In this document: one piece after another, positions 9,413 through 17,114 of the stretch
Numbering within the stretch: position 1 is the first letter of the stretch
How the letters are laid out: every line of letters begins with the position of its first letter
Source: Thermoactinomyces vulgaris
GTDB taxonomy: Bacteria > Bacillota > Bacilli > Thermoactinomycetales > Thermoactinomycetaceae
Direction: 5' to 3'
DNA: 64,000 nt
Assembly (NCBI RefSeq): GCF_003688725.1
Contig: NZ_REFP01000008.1
Location: 310,001 to 374,000 of the forward strand
Made by a program: the position numbers and the translations under genes
The notes under the pieces: model-generated
Told to the model about the DNA's origin: nothing
What the model saw: the letters and a program-made list of their open reading frames with translations, nothing else
Database searches by the model: none

Positions 9413-9833
9413 GGAAAGTAAACAAGGCAATCGCCGGTGGTGTACCGCAAGGTCCCACGGGAGGAAAGTCCGGGCTCCACAGGGCAGGGTGCCGGCTAAC
9501 GGCCGGTGGGGGCGACCCTAAGGCTAGTGCCACAGAAATGCAGACCGCCGATGGGGACGAATTTCGTCTCACAGGCAAGGGTGCAACGGTGCGGTAAGAG
9601 CGCACCAGCAGCATGGAGACATGCTGGCTAGGTAAACCCCACCCGGAGCAAGACCTGATAGGAGATCAGCATCTTTGGATGCAGCTGTGGCCCGCAGTGA
9701 TCTCGGGTAGGTCGCTGAAGTTGTGTAGCAATACACAATGTAGATAGATGATTGCCACTCCAATGGGTGGGAGACGTTCAAGCCGTTGCTTGGACCACCC
9801 GGAGAACAGAACCCGGCTTATTGTTTGCTTTCC
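9413..9833 (+). ncRNA. rnpB: RNase P RNA (rnpB), class A architecture
   Basis: Catalytic RNA that removes tRNA 5' leaders. The universal core is clear: GGAGGAAAGTCCGGGCTCCA at 9460-9479 (P4 5' strand and surrounds), GGTAAACCCCACCCGGAGCA at 9631-9650, and ACAGAACCCGGCTTA at 9806-9820 (P4 3' strand). P1 closes the molecule: GGAAAGTAAAC at 9413 pairs with GTTTGCTTTCC at 9823 with one G-U. The order AGGGCAGGGTGCC, GCAGACCGCCGATGG, GGTGCGGTAAGAGCGCACC and GGGTAGGTCGCTGAAG matches class A (E. coli type), not the class B RNA of B. subtilis. The length is about 421 nt. Confidence 0.93.
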
Positions 9834-9850
9834 GACAAATCGCTTGAGAA

Positions 9851-9872
9851 AAGACGCGAACGCGTCTTTTTT
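9851..9872 (+). terminator. Terminator of rnpB
   Basis: The AAGACGC/GCGTCTT stem with a 4-base loop is followed by seven Ts. Confidence 0.85.
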
Positions 9873-9921
9873 TATTTTTACGGACTTTTGCGGACTTTGA
9901 ATAGGAATGAAAGGGAAGGCC

Positions 9922-10242
9922 ATGCTAAACATAGAATCTTTCAAAATGAGGTTGGTTCAGATGAACGGGGACTTTACATCTTACGAGGCTTATTTGGAGC
10001 GTTATCAGACTTTTTACGATGAAGAATTGGATGACCGCCCTCCCGTGTTGGATCGTGAGCAATTCACCCGCTTGTTTCAGTTGCTGAAAGAAAGTTACCA
10101 AACCTATGAGGAAATGCTGCGCATGGGAAAACAGGAGCAGGCGGGGCAGTATTACCGCAGTGTGATTAACGGTTTGGAAAATCAATTGGCCATCAGTGAT
10201 GCTTCTGACAATTTCCGTATACAACTTCTTCATTCAATGTAA
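9922..10242 (+). CDS. Hypothetical small helical protein
   Basis: Not recognised. The 106 residues are hydrophilic and predicted to be helical, rich in Gln, Glu and Tyr (for example EAYLERYQTFYDEELDD and LFQLLKESYQTYEEMLRMG). There is no signal peptide or membrane segment. The ATG at 9922 has GGGAAGG just upstream; an in-frame ATG at 9907 with AGGA before it is equally possible and would add five residues. The gene is monocistronic between the rnpB terminator and a 13-bp hairpin. Confidence 0.65.
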   Translation: MLNIESFKMRLVQMNGDFTSYEAYLERYQTFYDEELDDRPPVLDREQFTRLFQLLKESYQTYEEMLRMGKQEQAGQYYRSVINGLENQLAISDASDNFRIQLLHSM

Positions 10243-10253
10243 CCGGCCGGGAA

Positions 10254-10285
10254 AAACAATGGCTTGTTTTCAAGCCATTGTTTCT
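10254..10285 (+). terminator. Hairpin after the small gene at 9922
   Basis: A 13-bp perfect inverted repeat (AAACAATGGCTTG/CAAGCCATTGTTT) with a TTTT loop. The T tail is short, so termination may be partial or bidirectional. Confidence 0.65.
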
Positions 10286-10440
10286 CGGGTGATATTTATC
10301 GGAAAATTCACGCGAAGAGAGAGGGTTTTGGCGGGCAATTGCCGGTGTTGTGAATTTTTGCCGCGGAACAGGCCGGACCGGGGTATAAATCGCAAAACGT
10401 TGCAAAACTTAACAAAAGATGAACATGAAGGAGGATATCT

Positions 10441-11505
10441 ATGCAGCTGTTGAAGGAACTTACCGAAGCCAACGGGGTATCCGGGTTTGAAAAAGAAGTC
10501 CGCGAAGTCATGAAAAGGGAACTGAGCAAAGAAAATGTGGAAATTCAAACCGACGGGCTCGGAGGCATTTTCGGGATTAAAAAAGGGACAAGTGACCGGC
10601 CGCGTATTTTATTGGCCGGACACCTGGATGAAGTCGGCTTTATGGTGACCGAAATCACCAAAAGCGGTTATTTGCGTTTTACTCCGCTCGGGGGATGGTG
10701 GAGTCAGGTTCTGTTGTCACAGCGTGTTTTGATCATTACGGAACAAAGAACCTTTACGGGGGTCATCGGTTCCCGGCCGCCGCATGTGTTGACACCCGAA
10801 GAAAAAGGAAAATTGATTCCGATTCGCGAAATGTTTATTGATATCGGTGCCCACAGCGATGAGCAGGTGAAAGAATGGGGGATCCGCGTCGGAGATCCGA
10901 TTGTGCCGGTGTGTCCGTTTGAAATTTTGCCGGATCGCGACACCATTCTGGCTAAAGCGCTGGACAACCGTGCCGGTTGTTATCTGGCTTTGGAAGTGTT
11001 AAAACAATTAAGTATGGCGGATCATCCCAATACGGTGATTGCCGGGGCCACGGTGCAGGAAGAAGTGGGCCTCAGGGGAGCGACAACCGCCCCGCGCCTG
11101 CTGAAGCCGGACGTTGCGATTGCTCTGGATGTGGGGGTTGCGGAAGATTCCCCGGGCAGTGAAGGACAAAACAAAGCCAAGCTGGGCAAAGGCCCGTTAA
11201 TCACATTTTTGGATGCGACGATGATTCCCAATCTGTCCTTGCGCAATTATGTGGTGAAAGTGGCCGAAAAACATGGAATCCCTTTCCAAATCGACACGAT
11301 GACCGGGGGTGGAACCGATGCCGGACAGTTCCATCTCTACGGCAAAGGCGTTCCGTCGATCGTCATTGGTGTGGCGGCACGGTACATCCACAGCCATGTT
11401 TCCATGATCAGCAAGAGTGACTTGGATCATGCCGTCCGCTTGCTGGTGGAAGTGGTCAAAGGGTTAAATCAGGACCAATACAATGAATTCATTCAATATG
11501 TCTGA
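10441..11505 (+). CDS. M42-family aminopeptidase (YsdC/YtoP/FrvX type)
   Basis: A 354-residue dinuclear-metal tetrahedral-type aminopeptidase that trims peptides in the cytoplasm. Family signatures: ILLAGHLDEVGFMV (first metal His and Asp), ILAKALDNRAGCYLALEVL (bridging Asp), TVQEEVGLRGATT (catalytic Glu pair), IALDVGVAEDSPG (metal Asp), GGGTDAGQFHLYGKGVPS and ARYIHSHVSM (last metal His). The start is clear: AAGGAGGATATCT before ATG. Older annotations may call it glutamyl aminopeptidase, endoglucanase or deblocking aminopeptidase; the precise specificity cannot be told. It is monocistronic. Confidence 0.92.
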   Translation: MQLLKELTEANGVSGFEKEVREVMKRELSKENVEIQTDGLGGIFGIKKGTSDRPRILLAGHLDEVGFMVTEITKSGYLRFTPLGGWWSQVLLSQRVLIITEQRTFTGVIGSRPPHVLTPEEKGKLIPIREMFIDIGAHSDEQVKEWGIRVGDPIVPVCPFEILPDRDTILAKALDNRAGCYLALEVLKQLSMADHPNTVIAGATVQEEVGLRGATTAPRLLKPDVAIALDVGVAEDSPGSEGQNKAKLGKGPLITFLDATMIPNLSLRNYVVKVAEKHGIPFQIDTMTGGGTDAGQFHLYGKGVPSIVIGVAARYIHSHVSMISKSDLDHAVRLLVEVVKGLNQDQYNEFIQYV

Positions 11506-11520
11506 CTTGTACCCATCATG

Positions 11521-11548
11521 GGACGGTGACTCCATACCGTCCTCCTTT
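11521..11548 (+). terminator. Terminator after the M42 peptidase
   Basis: The GGACGGT/ACCGTCC stem with an 8-base loop is followed by TCCTTTTA. Confidence 0.7.
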
Positions 11549-11624
11549 TATGCTATGATGGAGAAAGATCAAAAGGAATGGGGGAAATACAGCACGGTAA
11601 AACGAAAGGATTCAGGCGGGATGG

Positions 11625-11711
11625 ATGAAGTTCAGGGAGCTTGCCGGCCAGGATGAACCGGCGGACAAAAAGCAGTATTTTTCAGCATCGGAATTCGTAA
11701 GATATTTTTAG
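11625..11711 (+). CDS. Possible 28-residue ORF upstream of dedA
   Basis: A short open frame with an ATG start that ends ...YFSASEFVRYF and stops 32 bases before the DedA gene. GGCGGG lies just upstream, but the spacing is poor. The rest of the 237-base gap holds only the preceding terminator. It could be a leader peptide or chance; there is no recognisable family. Confidence 0.2.
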   Translation: MKFRELAGQDEPADKKQYFSASEFVRYF

Positions 11712-11742
11712 AATGAGACGTGTCCAAAAACGGGGTTGAGTT

Positions 11743-12348
11743 ATGGAACAAGCATTGTATATCTTGCAGGAATACGGGTATATAGGAATCTTTCTGTTTC
11801 TGGTGTTGGGGCTGATCGGACTTCCGTTGCCCGATGAGATTATGTTAACTTTTCTTGGTTATTTGACAACCATCGGACAATTGAATTTTTACCTCACCAT
11901 CCTTTGTGCGTTTCTCGGATCGGCGGGTGGAATCACCATCAGTTATTTGCTCGGCATTTGGTTGGGATACCCGTTTTTGAAAAAATACGGGCCCAAGCTT
12001 TTCATTACCCGCCGGCGATTGCGAATCACGCAGTTGCTGTTCCGTAAATACGGAAATTGGCTGTTGTTTGGCGGGTATTTCATTCCCGGCGTCCGCCATG
12101 TCTCGGCCTATCTGGCGGGGATAACCCGGATTTCTTATTGGCGTTTTGCCATACATGCCTATGCAGGCGCCGTTTGCTGGTGCACTGCTTTTATCGGTTT
12201 GGGGCATCTTCTGGGAGCCAATTGGGAATGGGGGTTTTTTCTGTTGCACAAGTATGGGACCCGGATTTTATTCATTCTGTTGCCGGTTGCTCTGGTTTTT
12301 GGCGGATGGTATTTTTGGAGTCAAAATAAATCGTTAAACACAAAATAG
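11743..12348 (+). CDS. DedA-family membrane protein
   Basis: A 201-residue integral membrane protein of the DedA/VTT superfamily. Members act as undecaprenyl-phosphate or lipid flippases and support envelope and proton-motive-force homeostasis. Visible are the N-terminal re-entrant region with the acidic site GLIGLPLPDEIMLTFLGYL and the conserved basic motif LFGGYFIPGVRHVSAYLAGI, followed by two to three transmembrane helices and a short charged tail (WSQNKSLNTK). The ATG at 11743 follows a weak GGGG site. The gene is monocistronic; an imperfect G-U rich hairpin lies about 20 bases downstream (near 12364-12398). Confidence 0.9.
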   Translation: MEQALYILQEYGYIGIFLFLVLGLIGLPLPDEIMLTFLGYLTTIGQLNFYLTILCAFLGSAGGITISYLLGIWLGYPFLKKYGPKLFITRRRLRITQLLFRKYGNWLLFGGYFIPGVRHVSAYLAGITRISYWRFAIHAYAGAVCWCTAFIGLGHLLGANWEWGFFLLHKYGTRILFILLPVALVFGGWYFWSQNKSLNTK

Positions 12349-12418
12349 AAAGTGGCGAACGTACCATCATCCCCAAAAAAGTTGGTGGTGGCTTTTCTTT
12401 ATGGAATCCGGTGATTGC

Positions 12419-12448
12419 TTGTCAAAGGTGGAGAGATAAAGATATAGT
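12419..12448 (+). promoter_or_regulatory. Promoter of the second GNAT gene
   Basis: TTGTCA at 12419-12424 and TATAGT at 12443-12448 are 18 bases apart. Confidence 0.55.
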
Positions 12449-12472
12449 GGAAGAGGTTAAGGAGGGATGGGG

Positions 12473-12931
12473 ATGACGATACAAATTTTGTCGCTCATGG
12501 ATGATAAACATCTGATCCAAATCTTATCCACACAGCAAGCGGCGTACCAGGTGGAAGCAGAGCGAATCCGTTCCTACAATATTCCCACACTGAAAGAAAC
12601 CATTCAATCCATGCGAAAATCGAAAGAAACGTTTATCGGTATATATAAAAAAGATCAATTGGCCGGTTTTTTATCGTACATAAAAGAGAAAGACCGGATG
12701 ACGATCTGCCGTCTGGCGGTTCATCCGGACTATTTTCGGCAGGGGATTGCCTCCCGGTTGTTGACGGAGGTTTTAAACCAACCCGGGATCAAAAGCTGGG
12801 TCGTGACCACGGGAAAAGAAAATGAGCCGGCCATTCGATGTTATGAAAAGCACGGATTTCAGAAGCAGGAAGAAATCATGACAAGAGAAGGGATTCCCAT
12901 CGTGCGAATGTTTAAAAAAGTTGACGGGTAG
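12473..12931 (+). CDS. GNAT N-acetyltransferase
   Basis: A 152-residue single-domain GNAT protein. The acetyl-CoA site is plain in ICRLAVHPDYFRQGIASRLL (motif A, RQGIAS), and motif B is ENEPAIRCYEKHGFQKQEEI. The ATG at 12473 lies 7 bases after AGGAGG; an ATG at 12467 is too close to it. The acceptor is unknown. The TPP operon promoter overlaps the 3' end of this gene. Confidence 0.85.
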   Translation: MTIQILSLMDDKHLIQILSTQQAAYQVEAERIRSYNIPTLKETIQSMRKSKETFIGIYKKDQLAGFLSYIKEKDRMTICRLAVHPDYFRQGIASRLLTEVLNQPGIKSWVVTTGKENEPAIRCYEKHGFQKQEEIMTREGIPIVRMFKKVDG

Positions 12932-12950
12932 ATCATTCTATGTTTAGAAT
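12921..12950 (+). promoter_or_regulatory. Promoter of the thiazole operon
   Basis: TTGACG at 12921-12926 and TAGAAT at 12945-12950 are separated by 18 bases. They overlap the stop codon of the preceding gene. Transcription would start about 20 bases before the riboswitch. Confidence 0.65.
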
Positions 12951-12977
12951 AAAGAAGATAACATCATATTGAAATTA

Positions 12978-13068
12978 TCCACTAGGGGTGCACGGACGTG
13001 CTGAGAGGAACATGGTTCCAACCCTTTGAACTTGAACTGGGTCATGCCAGCGAAAGGAAGTGGGGAAG
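12978..13068 (+). ncRNA. TPP riboswitch (THI element)
   Basis: Thiamin pyrophosphate sensor RNA. The invariant blocks are present in order: AGGGGTGC, GTGCTGAGAGG, ACCCTTTGAACTTGAACTGG, GTCATGCCAGCGAAAGGAAG. P1 pairs CCACT near 12979 with AGTGG near 13059. It is followed by a terminator before tenI, so bound TPP should switch off tenI-thiO-thiS-thiG at the level of transcription. Confidence 0.96.
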
Positions 13069-13094
13069 GTTCGTTATGACTTGATGATGCATAA

Positions 13095-13126
13095 AAACCG
13101 GTATCCCCATGGATGCCGGTTTTTTT
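13095..13126 (+). terminator. Riboswitch-controlled terminator
   Basis: A 12-bp stem AAACCGGTATCC/GGATGCCGGTTT with a CCAT loop and six to seven Ts lies between the TPP aptamer and tenI. It is the expression platform. Confidence 0.85.
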
Positions 13127-13142
13127 GATGGGGGATTCGTGT

Positions 13143-13754
13143 ATGGAATTGCATGTGATATCCAGCCCTTGTCAAACACTCAGTGGTTTGATCGAACAAT
13201 GGACCCGTTTGGCTCCTTATGCCGATGCTTTTCATCTGCGCTACAAAGAAAAAAGCGAAGGGGAAATCTTGGAGATGGCCCGTCTGCTTTTGCAAGAAAC
13301 CCCGATTGAGGCAAAATCGTTGATCATTAACCGGCATGCCGCTGTGGCGGAAGAATTGGGGGCAGGGGGCCTGCATCTGACCGAACATCAAGTGATTTCC
13401 CGGGAAATGTTGCAACGGTTGCAACGAAAAATGCGGGTGGGACGTTCCGTTCACTCTGTCCGCCGCGCGGTTGAAGCAAATCAGGAAGGCATGGATTATC
13501 TGATGGCAGGGCACATTTTTCCTTCCGCTTCCAAACCGGGATTGCCTCCCTTCGGGGTGGAATCGTTGCGGCGATTGGTACAAGCCTGTTCGCTGCCTGT
13601 CATTGCCATCGGCGGGATCGGACCGGACAATGTGAATCAAATCCGACAAACGGGTGCTGAAGGAGTGGCTGTGATTTCAGCCGTCGCACATCATCCTTCC
13701 CCTGAAGAAGCGGCAAAGGAAATGAAAAGAAGGTGGGTTGATGAAGCACAGTGA
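13143..13754 (+). CDS. tenI: Thiazole tautomerase TenI
   Basis: A (beta/alpha)8 protein related to thiamin-phosphate synthase. In Bacillus it aromatises the ThiG thiazole tautomer. Its 203 residues keep the phosphate-binding end (LPVIAIGGIGPDNVNQIR, GVAVISAV) and the TenI-type loop YLMAGHIFPSASKPGLPPFG, whose His corresponds to the catalytic His of TenI. A ThiE role is less likely given this loop and the gene order tenI-thiO-thiS-thiG. The ATG at 13143 is downstream of the riboswitch terminator. The 3' end overlaps thiO by 14 bases. Confidence 0.87.
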   Translation: MELHVISSPCQTLSGLIEQWTRLAPYADAFHLRYKEKSEGEILEMARLLLQETPIEAKSLIINRHAAVAEELGAGGLHLTEHQVISREMLQRLQRKMRVGRSVHSVRRAVEANQEGMDYLMAGHIFPSASKPGLPPFGVESLRRLVQACSLPVIAIGGIGPDNVNQIRQTGAEGVAVISAVAHHPSPEEAAKEMKRRWVDEAQ

Positions 13755-14835
13755 TGTTTTAATTATTGGCGGAGGGATCATCGGCATTTCCATTGCTTAT
13801 CACTTGGCCAAAGCAAAAGTAAAAGTCGTTATCCTTGAACAAGACCGGGCAGGCGCTCATGCCTCAAGGGCGGCCGCGGGAATGTTGGGGGCCCAGGTGG
13901 AGATGCATCATCCGGGGCCGCTGGCCGATGTTTGTTTAAAAAGCAGGTCCATGTTTCCTGAACTGGCGGAAGCATTGCGGGAGCAGACCGGGCTGGATAT
14001 TGAATTGAACCGTTCCGGGTTGATCAAACCCGCCCGGTCGGAAGAGGAAGCGGCCGGTTTAAAAGAACGGATGAAATGGCAAAAAGCCGTCTGGCTGGAT
14101 CGCAAGGAATGCCTGGAGAAGGAAAGAGGGCTGGGCGAAGAAGTGATCGGCGGCTTGTTTTTTCCTGAGGAATTTCAAGTTTCTGCCCCCCGGTTGACCC
14201 AAGCTTTGATCCGGGCTGCGCAACAGCAGGGAGCAAAATTGATCGAAGATTGCAAAGTCATTGATTTTTGCGTTGAAAACGGACGGATCCGGAAAGTGGT
14301 CACCCCGCATGAAGAATGGGCGGCGGACACGGTGGTGCTCGCTGCCGGTGCTTGGACGGGGATTGCTTCGCGGCGGTTGGGATTGAACCTGCCGGTCTAT
14401 CCGGTCAAAGGCGAGTCCTTTGCCCTGAAAACCACCCGTCCTTCCCTGAAACACACGATATTCGGCAATGATGTGTACATCGTGCCAAAAGCAAACGGTG
14501 AATGGATCATTGGCGCCACCGAAAAAGAACATCAGTGGGATCCCGGCGTGACAGCCGAAGCGGTTTACCGGCTTATCGCCGATGCCTCCCGTTACTTGCC
14601 TGGTGTCAAAGAATTAAACATCAGCCGGATGTGGGCAAGCGTCCGTCCCGGAACGCCGGATAAGCTTCCTGTGATCGGCCGGCTGGAAAACATCGATCAT
14701 TGCATTGTGGCCACCGGTCATTTTCGAAATGGCATTTTACTCAGCCCTTGGACCGGTCAAGTCGTGGCCCGTCTCATTTTGGGAGAAACAGAAGAAGAAT
14801 GTCTCCCGTTCAGTCCCCGGAGGTTTACCGGATGA
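13741..14835 (+). CDS. thiO: Glycine oxidase ThiO
   Basis: FAD enzyme that oxidises glycine to iminoglycine (dehydroglycine), the C2-N3 donor for the thiamin thiazole in aerobic Bacilli. The 364 residues show the dinucleotide fold VLIIGGGIIGISIAYHLAKA at the N-terminus, the SRAAAGMLGAQ segment of the DAO family, and the C-terminal flavin region KLPVIGRLENIDHCIVATGH with RNGILLSPWTG. The ATG at 13741 overlaps the end of tenI, with AGAAGGTGGG upstream. It is the second gene of the TPP-controlled operon. Confidence 0.94.
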   Translation: MKHSDVLIIGGGIIGISIAYHLAKAKVKVVILEQDRAGAHASRAAAGMLGAQVEMHHPGPLADVCLKSRSMFPELAEALREQTGLDIELNRSGLIKPARSEEEAAGLKERMKWQKAVWLDRKECLEKERGLGEEVIGGLFFPEEFQVSAPRLTQALIRAAQQQGAKLIEDCKVIDFCVENGRIRKVVTPHEEWAADTVVLAAGAWTGIASRRLGLNLPVYPVKGESFALKTTRPSLKHTIFGNDVYIVPKANGEWIIGATEKEHQWDPGVTAEAVYRLIADASRYLPGVKELNISRMWASVRPGTPDKLPVIGRLENIDHCIVATGHFRNGILLSPWTGQVVARLILGETEEECLPFSPRRFTG

Positions 14836-14850
14836 AAAGGAGGGTGTTCA

Positions 14851-15054
14851 GTGCAAATTCAGTTGAACGGGGAGATGCAAACGGTCCCCCCTCATCTGAA
14901 AACGGTGGATGATCTCATCAAACACTTCAAATTAAACAACAAAATTCTTGTGGTGGAACACAACCGCCATGTATTGACAAGGGAAATGCATCCCACGACC
15001 CGGTTGTCGGATGGCGATTGCATTGAAATTGTTCATTTTGTCGGAGGGGGATAA
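14851..15054 (+). CDS. thiS: Sulfur carrier protein ThiS
   Basis: A 67-residue ubiquitin-fold sulfur carrier. The C-terminal HFVGGG supplies the di-glycine that is thiocarboxylated and delivers sulfur to ThiG. The GTG start at 14851 follows AAAGGAGGG. It sits between thiO and thiG with a gap of only 4 bases to thiG. The activating adenylyltransferase ThiF is not in the window. Confidence 0.95.
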   Translation: MQIQLNGEMQTVPPHLKTVDDLIKHFKLNNKILVVEHNRHVLTREMHPTTRLSDGDCIEIVHFVGGG

Positions 15055-15058
15055 GCCG

Positions 15059-15826
15059 GTGTTGAAAATCGGAAAACATACTTTTCAATCGCGTTTGTTT
15101 CTCGGCACAGGGAAATTTTCCAGTTTGGATGTACAAAAAAAAGCGGTGGATGTTTCCGGAACCGAGGTGTTGACTTTTGCGGTCCGCAGAATGAATCTCT
15201 TTGATCCGGAGCAACCCAACTTTTTGGAAATGCTTGATTTGAAAAAATACAAACTGCTGCCAAATACAGCAGGGGCCACAACTGCGGAAGAAGCCGTACG
15301 GATCGCCCGTTTGGCCCGGGCCTCCAACTTGTGTGATATGATTAAAGTGGAAGTGATCGGCGATTCCAAAACCTTGTTGCCTGATCCCGTTGAAACGTTA
15401 AAAGCCACCCGGATGTTGGTGGAAGAAGGATTTACCGTTCTTTCTTACACTTTGGATGATCCGGTTTTGGCCCGCAAATTGTGGGAAGCCGGGGCCCATG
15501 CGATCATGCCCGGAGGGTCGCCGATTGGTTCGGGGCAAGGGTTATTGAATCCCCTTTATCTGAAGTGGATCATTGAGAATTCGCCGGTGCCGGTGATTAT
15601 CGATGCCGGAATCGGTTCGCCGAAAGATGTTGCGGAATCCATGGAATTGGGAGCGGACGGGGTGTTGCTCAACACGGCCGTATCTCAGGCGAAAGATCCG
15701 GTCAAGATGGCAGAAGCCATGAAATATGCCATTATTGCGGGAAGAATGGGATATGAGGCCGGAAGGATCCCAAAACGGGAATATGCCAGTGCCAGCAGTC
15801 CTTCCGAGGGATTGCCGGCCAATTAA
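15059..15826 (+). CDS. thiG: Thiazole synthase ThiG
   Basis: Joins 1-deoxyxylulose 5-phosphate, dehydroglycine and ThiS-thiocarboxylate into the thiazole phosphate. The 255 residues form a TIM barrel: start region [14 protein letters not shown], the Schiff-base lysine in [10 protein letters not shown], the [14 protein letters not shown] phosphate loop, and the [20 protein letters not shown] end. The GTG at 15059 lies 8 bases after GGAGGGGG; a TTG three bases on is an alternative. It is the last gene of the operon, which ends in a long hairpin. Confidence 0.96.
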   Translation: MLKIGKHTFQSRLFLGTGKFSSLDVQKKAVDVSGTEVLTFAVRRMNLFDPEQPNFLEMLDLKKYKLLPNTAGATTAEEAVRIARLARASNLCDMIKVEVIGDSKTLLPDPVETLKATRMLVEEGFTVLSYTLDDPVLARKLWEAGAHAIMPGGSPIGSGQGLLNPLYLKWIIENSPVPVIIDAGIGSPKDVAESMELGADGVLLNTAVSQAKDPVKMAEAMKYAIIAGRMGYEAGRIPKREYASASSPSEGLPAN

Positions 15827-15843
15827 ATAACTCTTTCAACGAA

Positions 15844-15880
15844 AAATCCCCTGGCCGGATGAATCCGGCCAGGGGGATTT
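15844..15880. terminator. Bidirectional terminator between thiG and ftsW
   Basis: A long near-perfect stem (AAATCCCCTGGCCGGA with TCCGGCCAGGGGGATTT) between convergent genes. A/T ends on both sides let it serve both strands. Confidence 0.85.
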
Positions 15881-15883
15881 CTT

Positions 15884-17026
15884 CTAACTATGTACCTGAT
15901 GAATGGTGGGTGAGGAAAATTTCACTTTGCTTTTTACATTCCGGTAGCGGGAGATGTTCAGCAAAATGCCCAACGACACCAACTTAAACACCAGTGCCGT
16001 TCCCCCGTAACTGATCAGCGGAAGCGGAACTCCGGTCACCGGAAGCAATGCCGTGACCACGCCCAAATTGAAAATCGTTTCGATTGCAATCAAAGTGACG
16101 ATCCCTGTTGCCATCAAGGTTCCAAACTGATCCGGTGCCTGGAGGGCAACCAAGATGCCGCGTACAATGAGCAAGGCAAACAAAGCGATAATGATGAACC
16201 CTCCGATAAACCCGAGTTCTTCGGCAATGATCGAGAAGATGAAATCGGTATGGGATTCCGGAAGGTAAGCCAGTTTTTGAATGCTTCTTCCAAGTCCCAC
16301 TCCCGTCAAGCCGCCGGGGCCGATGGCCATCAGTGATTGCATGATTTGATACCCGTTTCCGGTCGGATCACTTAACGGATTAAGCATCGATTGAATCCGG
16401 TCGACGCGGTAGTCTCCCAACAACATGACGCCAATGAGAACGGGAAGGCCGGATAATGCCAACAAAAAAAGATGTTTCAGCCGGGCGCCGGCGCAAAAAA
16501 TGATGGTGAAACATATTCCCATGATAATCACCGTTGCGCTAAAATGAGGCTGTAACATTAAGAGTCCCAAGATCAGAAACAGGACGATCAGGGGAGGGAG
16601 CAAACCACGCCGAAATTGATGCAAGACCGGTTGCTTTTTGACCATGATGGAGGACATGTAAATGATCATCCCCAGCTTGACAAATTCCGAGGGTTGAAAA
16701 GAGATGGCCCCGTAACCCAGCCAACGTTGCGCTCCGTTTCTGACCAGACCGATCATCGGGACGAGGATTAAAAAAATGAGCGAAAGGAGCAAGATCGGGC
16801 CGACCCATTTGCGGTAGGTGTGATAGGGGATATTGGAAACCGTAAAAAATAAAATCAAGCCAATCAGGGCATAGATGGATTGCTTTTTGAAAAAGTAATA
16901 GGAATCATGGATGCCCGGATCGATATATCCATTGAAATAACTGGCGCTAAAAACCATGACAAGTCCAATTCCCAACAGCAAAAAGGTGAGAAAAATCAAC
17001 CAAAAGTCTGGTTTGCCACGCTTCAT
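15884..17026 (-). CDS. ftsW: SEDS-family peptidoglycan polymerase, FtsW-like
   Basis: A 380-residue protein with about ten transmembrane helices. The SEDS family polymerises lipid II with a partner class B PBP. The N-terminus DFWLIFLTFLLLGIGLVMVFSAS (its VMVFSAS part especially) is the FtsW/SpoVE signature. Conserved loops NGAQRWLGYGAISFQPSEFVK and YLPESHTDFIFSIIAEELGF, the latter with the catalytic Asp, and PLPLISYGGTALVF are all present. FtsW rather than SpoVE is inferred; spore-specific use cannot be excluded. It is divergent from a rodA-like gene with about 80 bases between them. Confidence 0.85.
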   Translation of the reverse strand: MKRGKPDFWLIFLTFLLLGIGLVMVFSASYFNGYIDPGIHDSYYFFKKQSIYALIGLILFFTVSNIPYHTYRKWVGPILLLSLIFLILVPMIGLVRNGAQRWLGYGAISFQPSEFVKLGMIIYMSSIMVKKQPVLHQFRRGLLPPLIVLFLILGLLMLQPHFSATVIIMGICFTIIFCAGARLKHLFLLALSGLPVLIGVMLLGDYRVDRIQSMLNPLSDPTGNGYQIMQSLMAIGPGGLTGVGLGRSIQKLAYLPESHTDFIFSIIAEELGFIGGFIIIALFALLIVRGILVALQAPDQFGTLMATGIVTLIAIETIFNLGVVTALLPVTGVPLPLISYGGTALVFKLVSLGILLNISRYRNVKSKVKFSSPTIHQVHS

Positions 17027-17114
17027 AGTAAAAAATCTCCTTCTGCAAAAGGTTTTGATGTTTCATGCATTATGATAGGATGAAATCCGAGCAGAGAAAA
17101 GGAGAATGGAAATC

